DNA of 64,000 bases from Mycobacterium arosiense ATCC BAA-1401 = DSM 45069 (GTDB lineage: Bacteria; Actinomycetota; Actinomycetes; Mycobacteriales; Mycobacteriaceae). The notes beneath the pieces are model-generated. The model was not told the DNA's origin and did not search any database. It saw only the letters and a list, made by a program, of their open reading frames with translations. The stretch is from NCBI RefSeq assembly GCF_002086125.1, contig NZ_MVHG01000004.1:124001-188000 (forward strand). Reading direction: 5' to 3'. This document shows, piece after piece, positions 17,650 to 26,049 of the stretch (the first letter of the stretch is position 1; each line of letters opens with the position of its first letter). The position numbers and the translations under genes are program-made.

Positions 17650-18570
17650 ATGCCAACCGCATCACATGATGCCATCGTCCGCCAACTCCAAGAAGCGAAC
17701 TATAAGCAACTCTGGACCGACGAGGCCGTGGTGCGAAGCCGAGTCGCAGCCCTGTCGAAGGATCCAGCCGATCCGAGCCCGCCGGCAAGCCTGACCGCCG
17801 ACGTCCTCGTCGAGTCGACGGCCCGCCGCGGGTGGCCGTGCTTCGAGCTGCTACCGCGGAACGTAGCCTCCGCCGGGCGGGCACTGTATTTGCATGGGGG
17901 CGCCTATATTCATGAGATTCGAGACTTGCACTGGATTGCGCTCGCCGACCTCGTCGCCAGAAGCGGGTTCCATCTGACGGTACCGATTTACCCTCTCGCA
18001 CCCTCCGCGACTGCCGACATTGTCGTCCCAACGTGCGCGTTACTCATCGAAGACGTCGCGACCAAAGACGAACGAGGCGAGTCGATTACATTGATTGGCG
18101 ACTCTGCAGGGGGTGGCCTCGCGTTGGCCGCCGCGACGATGCTGTCCGGCCCCGCACTGCTTGCATGCGCCAGGCTTGTGCTTATATCGCCTTGGGTCGA
18201 CGTCGCTTTCAGCGACCCGCGAACCGCAGAGATAGATAGCCGGGACCCGATCTCTGCAGTTGCCGGGCTGCGCGCGGCTGGCGACCTGTACCGGGGAGAT
18301 CTCGCCCGCGAGCACCCCTGGGTCAGCCCGATCAACGCTGATCTCGTCGGGCTCCCACCCGTCACGCTGTTATCGGGGACCCGAGATGTATGCAACCCCG
18401 CAGCACGCCAGCTGTGCGAAAGAGCCGCGGCGGCAGGCGTCGACGTCGACTTCCACCAAGGCATCGATCTCGTCCACGTTTACCCGCTCCTGCCATGTGA
18501 TGAAGGTGTCGACGCGCGCCAGGCGATCGCGGATGCACTCATCGCCGGCTCACACGGCCCGCTTGGTTAA
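17650..18570 (+). CDS. Alpha/beta-hydrolase esterase, hormone-sensitive-lipase type
   Basis: ATG 17650 is chosen because AAGGAG precedes it by ten bases; an in-frame start at 17593 would add 19 residues. The 306 residues carry the oxyanion-hole motif HGGAYIHE, the nucleophile GDSAGGGLAL and a C-terminal DxxxxxHVYP-like histidine (LVHVYPLLP), as in the Lip esterases of mycobacteria. No signal peptide is visible, so it is probably cytosolic. It diverges from the mce operon across the shared control region, suggesting hydrolysis of an imported ester. Its stop is 34 bases from the GDSL gene's 3' end (convergent). Confidence 0.88.
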   Translation: MPTASHDAIVRQLQEANYKQLWTDEAVVRSRVAALSKDPADPSPPASLTADVLVESTARRGWPCFELLPRNVASAGRALYLHGGAYIHEIRDLHWIALADLVARSGFHLTVPIYPLAPSATADIVVPTCALLIEDVATKDERGESITLIGDSAGGGLALAAATMLSGPALLACARLVLISPWVDVAFSDPRTAEIDSRDPISAVAGLRAAGDLYRGDLAREHPWVSPINADLVGLPPVTLLSGTRDVCNPAARQLCERAAAAGVDVDFHQGIDLVHVYPLLPCDEGVDARQAIADALIAGSHGPLG

Positions 18571-18603
18571 CGCACGGCGCTGTCGTGGTCGTTGCGCGTC
18601 TGG

Positions 18604-18645
18604 CTACCGCATGTAGTCAGCCAGCGCGTTTCCTATTGCGGCCTC
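18604..18645 (+). repeat. Direct repeat, copy 2: 3' end of the intact GDSL hydrolase gene
   Basis: These 42 bases match 4210-4251 with two mismatches. They encode the last residues and stop of the GDSL hydrolase on the minus strand. Together with copy 1 they bracket a 14.4-kb block, as if that block had been inserted at, or duplicated from, the 3' end of this gene. No integrase is present. Confidence 0.85.
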
Positions 18646-19473
18646 GCCCGATGCGTTCGGGTGCAGTGGCAACGCCGGATGCATCACGGTGTAGCCCTCT
18701 ATGTATCGGTCGTCCGGTGGCGCGCACACGTCGTGGCCGATGGTTAGGGGTCGAGTGTCGAAGTAGTCGATTTTCTTGTCGGCCGCGAGTTGCCTTTCCC
18801 GATCGTCGATCTCGTCAATCTTTGATTGAAGGTAGGCGCCGTCTTGCGGGAGAATCGGCTGCTCGGGAAAGCACCCTCCCGGGCGCATATACGTTCCGTA
18901 ACCGACGATGATAATGCGCGCGTTGGGAGCCTTGGCTTTTAAGGCATCAATCATCGCCGCCCAAGCTGGCACCTGGGCGTCGATTCGTGCGGACAGCTGA
19001 TCTCCTCCGGCACGGTATTGATCGGTGCACGGCGCGGCATCAGGGGAGCTTGCCCTGCAGTGCATCACAATCGGCCACAATCCGATATCGGCACCGCCGA
19101 TGCTGACTGTGATCACTCCAGTGTCACGGCTCACCGCGTTGATTTGTGATGGCACCGAACCCGCCGGTGTCTGTTCTGCCTGGTGCATAATGTCATTCGT
19201 GGTGGCGCCGCCGCAGGTTACGTCGGTGAACCCGCTCGGCGTCAGCCGGCGAGACAGAACCGATGGGTAGTTGTTGGTCGACTTGCCGCAGCCCAGCGGC
19301 GGGGCGGGCTCTGGAACCGATGGCGCCGCCGCGTAGGAGTCACCCAAGGCGACGTATTTGAGCTGCTTGGGCGCCGGTTGCGCGCTCGCCGATGGCATGG
19401 CGGTGCAGGTGATCGCGAGCGCTGCGACCAGCGCCGAGCCGGTCCGCGTCAAAACTGCTGACATCAGTCTCAT
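18604..19473 (-). CDS. Secreted SGNH/GDSL hydrolase (lipase-like)
   Basis: A 289-residue protein. The N-terminus has a signal peptide with a hydrophobic core (SALVAALAITCTAMPSASA) and a likely cut after ASA. Block I is ALGDSYAA with the catalytic serine; a glycine-rich VSIGGADIG holds the block III position, where Asn is usual; LHPNASGEAAIG supplies the C-terminal His. This resembles the mycobacterial Rv0518 group. It should hydrolyse ester bonds outside the cytoplasm. Its ATG overlaps the upstream SDR stop (ATGA). Asp replaces the usual oxyanion Asn of block III, so activity should be tested. Confidence 0.88.
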   Translation of the reverse strand: MRLMSAVLTRTGSALVAALAITCTAMPSASAQPAPKQLKYVALGDSYAAAPSVPEPAPPLGCGKSTNNYPSVLSRRLTPSGFTDVTCGGATTNDIMHQAEQTPAGSVPSQINAVSRDTGVITVSIGGADIGLWPIVMHCRASSPDAAPCTDQYRAGGDQLSARIDAQVPAWAAMIDALKAKAPNARIIIVGYGTYMRPGGCFPEQPILPQDGAYLQSKIDEIDDRERQLAADKKIDYFDTRPLTIGHDVCAPPDDRYIEGYTVMHPALPLHPNASGEAAIGNALADYMR

Positions 19474-20213
19474 AGTTGGGATGCACCTCCGTCGACTGCG
19501 AATTCGGCTCCGGTGGTGTACGTCGCTTCGAACGCGAGGAAGGCTACCGCCTTGGCGACCTCGTCGGGATGACCGAGGCGTTTCATCGGGTTATCCTGAG
19601 CCATCTGGTATTTCGTCTGCTCTGCCTCCTCCGAGGGCATCGCTTTGGCGAGAATCGTTGTGTCGATGGGGCCGGGGCTCACAGCGTTGACGCGGATGCC
19701 GCGCGGCAGCAGTTCGACGGCCAGGGTGCGGGCCATCGAGCGCAGCGCCGCCTTGCTGGCCGAGTAGGCGCTGACCAGAGGTAACCCCATTACGTTCACG
19801 ACCGAGGTGGTCAGCACTATCGCACTGCCCTCGGACATGAGCGGGACGAATCTCTGCACGGTGAAATATGGCGCCTTGGTGTTGAGCGTCAACAAGTCGT
19901 CGTAGACCGCCTCGGTCATATCCTGGAACGGCACGAAGCGGGTCGAACCGGCGTTCACGAAGAGCAGATCGAAACTGCCGAATTCGGCCTTCGCCCGCTC
20001 GGCGAGGGCGTCGATGTCGAGCGATGAAGTGGCATCGCTTTGGATTGCAATCGCATTCGGTCCGAGGGCGTCACGGGCGGAATGCACTGCGGCCTCGGAC
20101 CGCCCAGTGACTAGGACGCGAGCTCCTTTGTCGAGCAACAATTTTGCAGTGGCTAACCCCATTCCGCTTGTCCCGCCGGTGATCACCACACGCCGTCCGC
20201 CATATTCCGTCAT
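19470..20213 (-). CDS. SDR-family oxidoreductase
   Basis: A 247-residue classical SDR: TGGTSGMG nucleotide-binding loop near residue 12, FVNAGS, then TTSVVN and YSASK giving the catalytic Ser, Tyr and Lys, and a C-terminal EFAVDGGASQL typical of the family. The TGR at the end of strand 2 (VLVTGRSE) suggests NADPH. The gene is translationally coupled to the GDSL hydrolase and starts 600 bases from the divergent tetR across a control region containing a perfect 21-bp palindrome. The substrate is not known. Confidence 0.9.
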   Translation of the reverse strand: MTEYGGRRVVITGGTSGMGLATAKLLLDKGARVLVTGRSEAAVHSARDALGPNAIAIQSDATSSLDIDALAERAKAEFGSFDLLFVNAGSTRFVPFQDMTEAVYDDLLTLNTKAPYFTVQRFVPLMSEGSAIVLTTSVVNVMGLPLVSAYSASKAALRSMARTLAVELLPRGIRVNAVSPGPIDTTILAKAMPSEEAEQTKYQMAQDNPMKRLGHPDEVAKAVAFLAFEATYTTGAEFAVDGGASQL

Positions 20214-20450
20214 TTTCAGCCTTCCTTGAGATCATTCGCGGAGTTAGGGCCCGCCAATTGTCGATTCGGATTCACGCGTCATCGGAAACCCCACAGTGGG
20301 GGCCGTTTCGGTCGCCGTGCGCGCCCGAGTAATACGTGCGGCACCAGAAGCGGCTGCAGGAACCGGCCTGCCCCACGCAAGATGGGCCAGCGACGAACAC
20401 GCGCACAGCCAAAACCTCCCGCGGATCGAGCTGCCCTGGCAGCACCAGTA

Positions 20451-20471
20451 TCATGTCAGTATCTGACATGA
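20451..20471. promoter_or_regulatory. Perfect 21-bp palindromic operator
   Basis: TCATGTCAG-TAT-CTGACATGA has perfect 9-bp arms and lies between the divergent SDR and tetR genes. It shares its GTCAG-N3-CTGAC core with three other sites in the island, as expected for a TetR dimer site. It matches no mycobacterial regulator consensus I recall (KstR, KstR2, FasR). Confidence 0.7.
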
Positions 20472-20518
20472 CCGTATCAACGATAGCAGTAACTGTCATC
20501 AGTGAGCTCAGCTACACC

Positions 20519-20536
20519 GGTGGTGTTATCACCACC
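20519..20536. repeat. Hairpin GGTGGTG-TTAT-CACCACC
   Basis: A perfect 7-bp stem with a 4-base loop in the tetR upstream region. There is no T-run after it, so it is not a standard terminator. It may be a second operator or an attenuating structure. It has no counterpart in the mceA control region. Confidence 0.4.
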
Positions 20537-20811
20537 CGGCTGTTGGCAATGACGGCACGACGCGTAGGCGCCACGCCTACCTCGCGATGGAGAGCGGCGC
20601 TCATCTCGGACATCGATCGGCGGGAAGTCGAGAGGGGCCGGCACCGCAAAAGCTGTTGCTCGACAGAGAAGCTCGCCTCGTAGTCACCGAGCGGATGCGA
20701 AGCGTCCGTTATCACGATGCCTTCGCCAGCGCCGAGCTAAGACGACCGTCTTGGGGACTGGCATGATGATGGAGTGATATCAGCCGCTGTCATCAACTAG
20801 AGTCGGTAAAT

Positions 20812-21402
20812 ATGGGCCGGTGGGAACCCAACGCGCGTGGCCGCCTCGAGCAAGCGGCCTTAGACCTCTACAGCCACCGCGGATTCGACCAGACCACCGT
20901 TGCGGAGATTGCTCAGCGTGCAGGGTTGACGGAGCGAACGTTTTATCGGCACTTCGCCGACAAGCGCGAGGTGTTGTTTGGGGGTGAAGAGGCCCTACGT
21001 GACTTGTTTGTCCAAGCCGTTGTTAGCGCTCCTGACCACGCAGCGCCGCTCGACGCGGTCGCTGCTGGACTCAAGGTTTTCGGCATTCTGTCCGATGGGC
21101 GCCCGCGCGAGCAGCCCAGGCAGCGCCAAGGTGTCATTGCCGCCAACACGGCGCTTCAGGAACGCGAATTGATCAAGCTCGCAAAGCTCGCCTCGAGTAT
21201 GGCCGAGGCGCTCCGTCAGCGAGGCGTCGCAGAACCGGCCGCGAGCCTGGCCGCGGAAGCTGGGGTCTCGGTCCTGAAAATCGCCTTCGACCGCTGGGTC
21301 GCCGACATCAACGAGCGCACGTTGGCACAGCTGATCGACGAATGCCTTGGCGAACTTAAAGCACTGGCCGCGGGCCTAACGTCGCCGCCACGCCGGCAAT
21401 GA
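20812..21402 (+). CDS. TetR-family regulator, likely regulator of the island
   Basis: A 196-residue protein. The N-terminal TetR helix-turn-helix reads TVAEIAQRAGLTERTFYRHF, followed by ADKREVLFGG. The C-terminal ligand domain is all helical and matches no ligand class I know. The gene is flanked by palindromes on both sides (20451-20471 and 21473-21497), and the same palindromes flank a tetR-less copy of this region next to the mce operon. Control of the mce operon, the SDR-GDSL pair and the quinone oxidoreductase is therefore inferred. The ligand may be a breakdown product of the imported lipid. Confidence 0.9.
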   Translation: MGRWEPNARGRLEQAALDLYSHRGFDQTTVAEIAQRAGLTERTFYRHFADKREVLFGGEEALRDLFVQAVVSAPDHAAPLDAVAAGLKVFGILSDGRPREQPRQRQGVIAANTALQERELIKLAKLASSMAEALRQRGVAEPAASLAAEAGVSVLKIAFDRWVADINERTLAQLIDECLGELKALAAGLTSPPRRQ

Positions 21403-21472
21403 CCGCAGCGCGCAAAGCTTTTCCACGTTGGCGTTAGTAATCAGTGATGACAGCCTAAGTAAATTGTGTTAT

Positions 21473-21497
21473 TTTGATGTCAGTTACTGACATCAAA
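21473..21497. promoter_or_regulatory. Perfect 25-bp palindromic operator
   Basis: TTTGATGTCAG-TTA-CTGACATCAAA has perfect 11-bp arms, the best copy of the island's operator. It lies between the tetR stop and the quinone oxidoreductase start, 63 bases before the latter, so it most likely controls the oxidoreductase-CocE-FadD-SDR run. Confidence 0.75.
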
Positions 21498-21559
21498 GTA
21501 TGCCCTGGGTGATGTTCTGAGCTGCCCAGACGGTCGATAACAAGCAAGGAGTACCCGAG

Positions 21560-22609
21560 ATGACTCCCGAGAACATGGCTCTGTGGCTGCCCAAGGCCCG
21601 AGGCCGATTCGAGGTCGGACCCGCCCCCTACACAGGGCCCGCGGCCAATGAGGTGGTCGTGCGCGCACATGCCATTGCCGTGAATCCGATCGACGCGATG
21701 CCCGGGTTCGCCTACCGGGTGATCCTGCCGTGGCTGACGTTTCCCGCCGTCGTCGGCTCCGACGTGGCCGGCGAAGTTGTCGAAGTTGGATCCGAGGTGA
21801 CCCGGCTGCGGCCGGGCGATCGCGTCGTTGGCCACGCGGCAGGGATAGACCGCAACCGCAACCGGGCCGCAGAAGGCGCCTTCCAACTTTACGTCGTGCT
21901 CATGCAGCACATGGTTACGCCCATTCCTGACGATCTGCCCTTCGAGCGCGCTGCGGTGCTGCCGATGTCAGTTTCGACCGCGGCATCGGGCATGTTTCAG
22001 CAAGATCAGCTCGCGCTACGGCTGCCCACCACTGATCCCAAGGACCGCGGCGAGACAGTCCTGGTGTGGGGCGGGTCCACCAGCGTCGGCAGTAACGCGA
22101 TCCAGTTGGCGCGCCATGCCGGCTACCGCGTCGTTGCCACCTCCTCGCCGCACAACTTCGGCTACCTCCGCTCGCTGGGTGCCGCCGCGGCTGTCGACTA
22201 CCACAGCCGAACCGCCGCCAGGGAGCTCATCGACAAGATCGGTGACAGTCCCCTCGCCGGCACGCTGGCAATCGGCAACGGCTCTCTGGCACCGACCCTG
22301 TCAATCGCGGCGAAAGTACCCGGTAGCCGCCGTATCGCCGCCGCACAGCCCGCGTGGCTCACGCGGATCGCGTTGGCATGCCGACGCCGCCACGGTGTTC
22401 GGGTGAGCTCCATTTGGGGCACAAGCCTCAAAGACAACGAGGTTGGCCCGGCCATATACGAGGACTTCCTGCCGGGCGCGCTGGCGAATGGCACCTACCG
22501 GGCCGCACCCTACCCGGTGGTGGTCGGCGAGGGACTCCAGAAGATTCCCGATGCGCTTGACGAACTACGTAAAGGCGTCTCCGCCAAGAAACTCGTCGTC
22601 AAGGTATGA
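21560..22609 (+). CDS. Zinc-free MDR oxidoreductase, quinone oxidoreductase-like
   Basis: A 349-residue protein from an ATG with AAGGAG eight bases ahead. The GroES-like N-terminal domain reads VVGSDVAGEVVEVGSEVTRL and GDRVVGHAAG. The Rossmann part carries VWGGSTSVGSNAIQLARHAG and YHSRTAARELID. The zinc-binding cysteine cluster of alcohol dehydrogenases is not seen, which favours an NADPH:quinone or enoyl reductase. It opens the plus-strand run CocE-FadD-SDR behind the 25-bp operator. A reductive step in the catabolic route is inferred. Confidence 0.88.
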   Translation: MTPENMALWLPKARGRFEVGPAPYTGPAANEVVVRAHAIAVNPIDAMPGFAYRVILPWLTFPAVVGSDVAGEVVEVGSEVTRLRPGDRVVGHAAGIDRNRNRAAEGAFQLYVVLMQHMVTPIPDDLPFERAAVLPMSVSTAASGMFQQDQLALRLPTTDPKDRGETVLVWGGSTSVGSNAIQLARHAGYRVVATSSPHNFGYLRSLGAAAAVDYHSRTAARELIDKIGDSPLAGTLAIGNGSLAPTLSIAAKVPGSRRIAAAQPAWLTRIALACRRRHGVRVSSIWGTSLKDNEVGPAIYEDFLPGALANGTYRAAPYPVVVGEGLQKIPDALDELRKGVSAKKLVVKV

Positions 22610-22654
22610 CCGCACCGAAGGCGACAGCGCCGAAATCCCCAGTTGTGTAACTTA

Positions 22655-24352
22655 TTTCCCGTTATAGAGGTGTAGAAGGATGGTAAAGGCAATAAAGCCC
22701 GGCTTCGGCGCGTCGTTGTTCGACCGAGCCGTCGCATCGCGTTCGAAGCTGCCCAAGGCAACACATCGCTTCCGGATCGAACGTGACCTCGCCGTGCCCA
22801 TGAGGGACGGGATTACGTTGTTAGCCGACCACTATGTTCCGACCGGGACGCAGGGCCGCGGAACGATCCTGATCCGCACGCCGTACGGGCGGGGCCTGCC
22901 CATCAAAATGGATGCGCGGCTGTTTGCCGGGCAGGGCTATCACGTGGTGGTGCAGAGCTGCCGCGGGTCGTTTGGTTCCGGTGGCCAGTTCACGCCGATG
23001 GCCGCCGACATCGACGACGGCCAAGACACCATGGGGTGGTTGCGCGCGCAGCCGTGGTTCGACGGGCGACTGGCCACCTATGGGGCGTCTGGTGTGGGAT
23101 GGACGCAGTGGGCCCTGCTGGTCGATCCGCCGCCAGAGCTGCGCGCGGCGGTGATTATCGCCGGCTTTCATAATGCCGTCGAGTTCGGCTTGGGCACAGG
23201 CGCTTTCCGTCTCCACGACCTACTCACGTGGTCGAAGGTGATTGTGAACCAAGAGCGGTTCGGGTTGCTCGGTGCCATGTGGGTCTTCGCCCGGGCCGCC
23301 AAGCTCAACGCCCGCACCGTCGCGGCCCTCCCGCTGGCCGAGGCGGCAGACATTGCACTCGGACATCGGGCGCCGTGGTTTCGCAAATGGCTGTGCAACC
23401 AAGACCTCAGCGACCCGTTTTGGGAGCCCTACAACGCCAGCGCCGCGCTGGAAAAGGCGTCGGCGCCGATCCGGCTGGTCGTCGGTTGGCAAGACCTTCT
23501 ACTCACCCACACCATGCGCCAGTATGACGTGCTGCATGAACGCGGACTCGACGTCACGCTCACCGTCGGGCCATGGATACACCAGCAGGTAGTCAGCGGC
23601 GCGAACGGGCAGCTTGCCGCCGACAACCTCGACTGGATGGCCGAGCACCTGGCGGGTGAACCCGTCGCCCGCAAGCACCAGCCCGTCCGGTTCGCCGTCA
23701 CCGGCACCGACGAATGGCGTGAACACCCGCACTGGCCGCCACCAACCACTGAACAGGTCCACTATCTCGGTCTGGGCGGGCAGCTCACCGGGCAGCAGCC
23801 GCCGACCGGCACCTCCTCGTTCACCTACGACCCCGCTCATCCCACACCGACGGTTGCCGGGCCCTTGATCGACAACGACGCCGGAGTGCGCGACAACCGC
23901 GACCTCGAGGCACGCTCAGACGTGCTGACCTTTACCACCCCCGCGCTGGGCGAAATGCTGGAGATCATCGGCACTCCGGTCGTGGAGCTCCACCACAGCA
24001 CGAGCAATCCGCACGCCGACGTGTTCGTCCGGCTCTGCGATGTCGACGCGAAAGGCTGCTCCCGCAACTTCTCTGAGACTTTCCTACGGCTCGACCCCGC
24101 CGCCGGGGACGGGCCGCTGCGGCTACATCTGCACCCCTGCGCACACCGGCTAGCCCCCGGCCACCGGCTACGGCTACAGGTAGCGGGCGGCTCGTTCCCC
24201 CAGTACATGCGGAACGAGGGCACCGGCGCGCCACCAGGCACCGGCACCGAACTGCGCCCATGCCGACACACCATCCACCACGGCAAATCCCGAGTGATAC
24301 TTCCCATCCCCGCATAAATCGCCGACCGGCACACCGCGTTTGGGTGACGAGG
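22655..24352 (+). repeat. 1.7-kb near-identical direct repeat, copy 1
   Basis: It matches 30131-31828 at an offset of 7476 bases. By eye I find only six mismatches: 23081, 23092, 23156, 23243, 23244 and 23252, all within 172 bases. Just outside the ends the two copies still resemble each other but are clearly diverged, for example agttgtgtaact against agtcgcgtagct on the left. Confidence 0.9.
22680..24317 (+). CDS. CocE/NonD-family hydrolase, copy 1
   Basis: A 545-residue protein of the X-Pro dipeptidyl-peptidase/cocaine-esterase family: an N-terminal alpha/beta-hydrolase (RDGITLLADHYVP, VVVQSCRGSFGSGG), a nucleophile elbow YGASGVG with Ser137, and a C-terminal jelly-roll (HPCAHRLAPGHRLRLQVAGG). 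The usual elbow is GxSYxG; here Tyr is replaced by Gly, and by Ala in the twin gene. No signal peptide is seen. It lies between the quinone oxidoreductase and fadD and probably hydrolyses an ester or amide before CoA activation. The second copy at 30156 differs at four residues. Confidence 0.92.
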   Translation: MVKAIKPGFGASLFDRAVASRSKLPKATHRFRIERDLAVPMRDGITLLADHYVPTGTQGRGTILIRTPYGRGLPIKMDARLFAGQGYHVVVQSCRGSFGSGGQFTPMAADIDDGQDTMGWLRAQPWFDGRLATYGASGVGWTQWALLVDPPPELRAAVIIAGFHNAVEFGLGTGAFRLHDLLTWSKVIVNQERFGLLGAMWVFARAAKLNARTVAALPLAEAADIALGHRAPWFRKWLCNQDLSDPFWEPYNASAALEKASAPIRLVVGWQDLLLTHTMRQYDVLHERGLDVTLTVGPWIHQQVVSGANGQLAADNLDWMAEHLAGEPVARKHQPVRFAVTGTDEWREHPHWPPPTTEQVHYLGLGGQLTGQQPPTGTSSFTYDPAHPTPTVAGPLIDNDAGVRDNRDLEARSDVLTFTTPALGEMLEIIGTPVVELHHSTSNPHADVFVRLCDVDAKGCSRNFSETFLRLDPAAGDGPLRLHLHPCAHRLAPGHRLRLQVAGGSFPQYMRNEGTGAPPGTGTELRPCRHTIHHGKSRVILPIPA

Positions 24353-24428
24353 CCACCTGCGCCGCCCGCACCGCAGGGGATCGGAATCAGTTGTTGCACT
24401 GAGAATTTGTCACAAGGAGGAACGCCTG

Positions 24429-25973
24429 ATGTACCTGACCCAGGGTCTGCACCGCGCCGTCCAGGAAACGCCGGACGAGGTGATGACGGTCTGTGGAACT
24501 CGCCAGCACACCGTTCGGGAAGTGGCCGGCCGAGTGGCCCGGCTGGCGGGCGCCTTGCGGACGTTAGGTGTCGAAAGCGAAGACCGCGTAGCGATCCTGG
24601 CCTTGAACTCCGACCGCTATCACGAGTATCTGTTTGCCGTACCGTGGGCGGACGCGGTGCTCAACCCGATCAATATCCGCTGGAGCGCCGAAGAGATCGC
24701 CTACTGTCTGCGTGACTCCGCATCCCGGGTCCTGCTGATCGACGATGCGTTCATCCCGATGCTGCCCGGTCTGTACGAAGCCGTGCCGACGCTGGCCGAA
24801 GTGATCCACATCGGTGACGGTCCCACACCCAGCGGCATGAACGCATACGAGGATCTGATTGCCGGGGCGGAGCCGATTCCCGATGTGCGCCGAGGCGGGC
24901 ACGCGATCGCCGGACTCTTCTACACCGGGGGCACCACTGGCCGCGCCAAGGGCGTCATGCTCTCCCACGCCAACCTGCACGTGTCCTGGCTCGGCTCGAC
25001 GGCGACAGGTTACGGCTGCCAGCGTGGCTCACGAACTTTGCACGCTGCACCGATGTTTCACCTCGGTGACCTCGCAGCGTGGGGTGCGACGGTGCTGGTC
25101 GGCGGCAGCCATGTGTTCCTGTCGGCCTTCAGCCCACTCGACACGCTGTCGGCGATCGCCACGCATCAGGTCACCGACGTGATGTTGGTGCCCGCGATGA
25201 TCCAGATGCTCATCGATCATCCAGAGATTGGAAAGCACGACCTGAGCAATCTGCGGCGCGTGTTGTATGGCGCTGCACCTATCCCGCAAGCTCTGCTCGA
25301 ACGGGCCATGACGGCTGTCCCGAACGCGTCGTTCATCCAGGCCTATGGCATGACTGAACTATCCGCTGTCGCAAGCTTGCTCAGCCCGGCCGACCACGAC
25401 AACGGCCGATTGCAATCCGCGGGCCGAGCAGCCCCGCACTCCGAAATCCGGGTGGTCGACCCTCTGGGCACACCCATGCCCCCCGGTGCGGTCGGAGAGA
25501 TCGTCGTGCGCGGCGGGCACGTCATGCTGGGCTACTGGAACAAGCCCGACGAAACAGCCGCCGCGGTGCGCGACGGATGGATGCATACCGGCGACGCCGG
25601 CTATATCGACGAGCAGGGCTACCTTTATGTCGTCGACCGCCTTAAAGACATGATTATCACCGGCGGCGAGAACGTCTATTCCGCGGAGGTCGAGAACGCC
25701 GTCGCCCGCCATCCGGCAGTCGCGCAATGTGCGGTGATCGGCGTTCCCGACCCCGATTGGGGCGAGCGCGTCCATGCGGTCGTCGTCTTGCACGCGGAGA
25801 CGACACTCGCCCTCGATGAATTGCGTGCCCACACCAAGACACATATCGCCGGATACAAAGCGCCGCGCAGCATGGAAATCGTCGAGACACTGCCGCTCTC
25901 CGGAGCCGGCAAGGTCATCAAGCCCAAGCTGCGCGAACACTACTGGAGCACCGTCGACCGCCACGTCAACTGA
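24429..25973 (+). CDS. Acyl-CoA synthetase (FadD/AMP-binding family)
   Basis: A 514-residue ANL-superfamily enzyme behind a strong AAGGAGG. The P-loop FYTGGTTGRAKGVMLSH, the YGMTE motif, the HTGDAGYID hinge region and DRLKDMIITGGENVYSAE are all present, with the C-terminal catalytic lysine in SGAGKVIKPKL. It activates a carboxylic acid with ATP and CoA. It sits between CocE and an SDR on the plus strand, consistent with activating the acid released by the hydrolase. Chain length cannot be told from sequence. Confidence 0.93.
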   Translation: MYLTQGLHRAVQETPDEVMTVCGTRQHTVREVAGRVARLAGALRTLGVESEDRVAILALNSDRYHEYLFAVPWADAVLNPINIRWSAEEIAYCLRDSASRVLLIDDAFIPMLPGLYEAVPTLAEVIHIGDGPTPSGMNAYEDLIAGAEPIPDVRRGGHAIAGLFYTGGTTGRAKGVMLSHANLHVSWLGSTATGYGCQRGSRTLHAAPMFHLGDLAAWGATVLVGGSHVFLSAFSPLDTLSAIATHQVTDVMLVPAMIQMLIDHPEIGKHDLSNLRRVLYGAAPIPQALLERAMTAVPNASFIQAYGMTELSAVASLLSPADHDNGRLQSAGRAAPHSEIRVVDPLGTPMPPGAVGEIVVRGGHVMLGYWNKPDETAAAVRDGWMHTGDAGYIDEQGYLYVVDRLKDMIITGGENVYSAEVENAVARHPAVAQCAVIGVPDPDWGERVHAVVVLHAETTLALDELRAHTKTHIAGYKAPRSMEIVETLPLSGAGKVIKPKLREHYWSTVDRHVN

Positions 25974-26049
25974 TGCTCGGCCAAACAGAGGTGCCTCCCC
26001 CATCGCAAGTTCGGACGCGCCTCGGCCGTCCCAGATGCAAGGAGTGCGT

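Larger units (their letters stand above)
20214..20811. promoter_or_regulatory. Divergent control region between the SDR-GDSL pair and tetR
   Basis: About 600 bases without a gene. It holds the 21-bp palindrome at 20451-20471, a hairpin at 20519-20536, and a weak GATATCAG-N3-CTGTCATC element at about 20776-20794 just before tetR that could serve autoregulation. Much of it aligns with the mceA upstream region, except about 20500-20640, which is unique to this copy. Confidence 0.6.
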
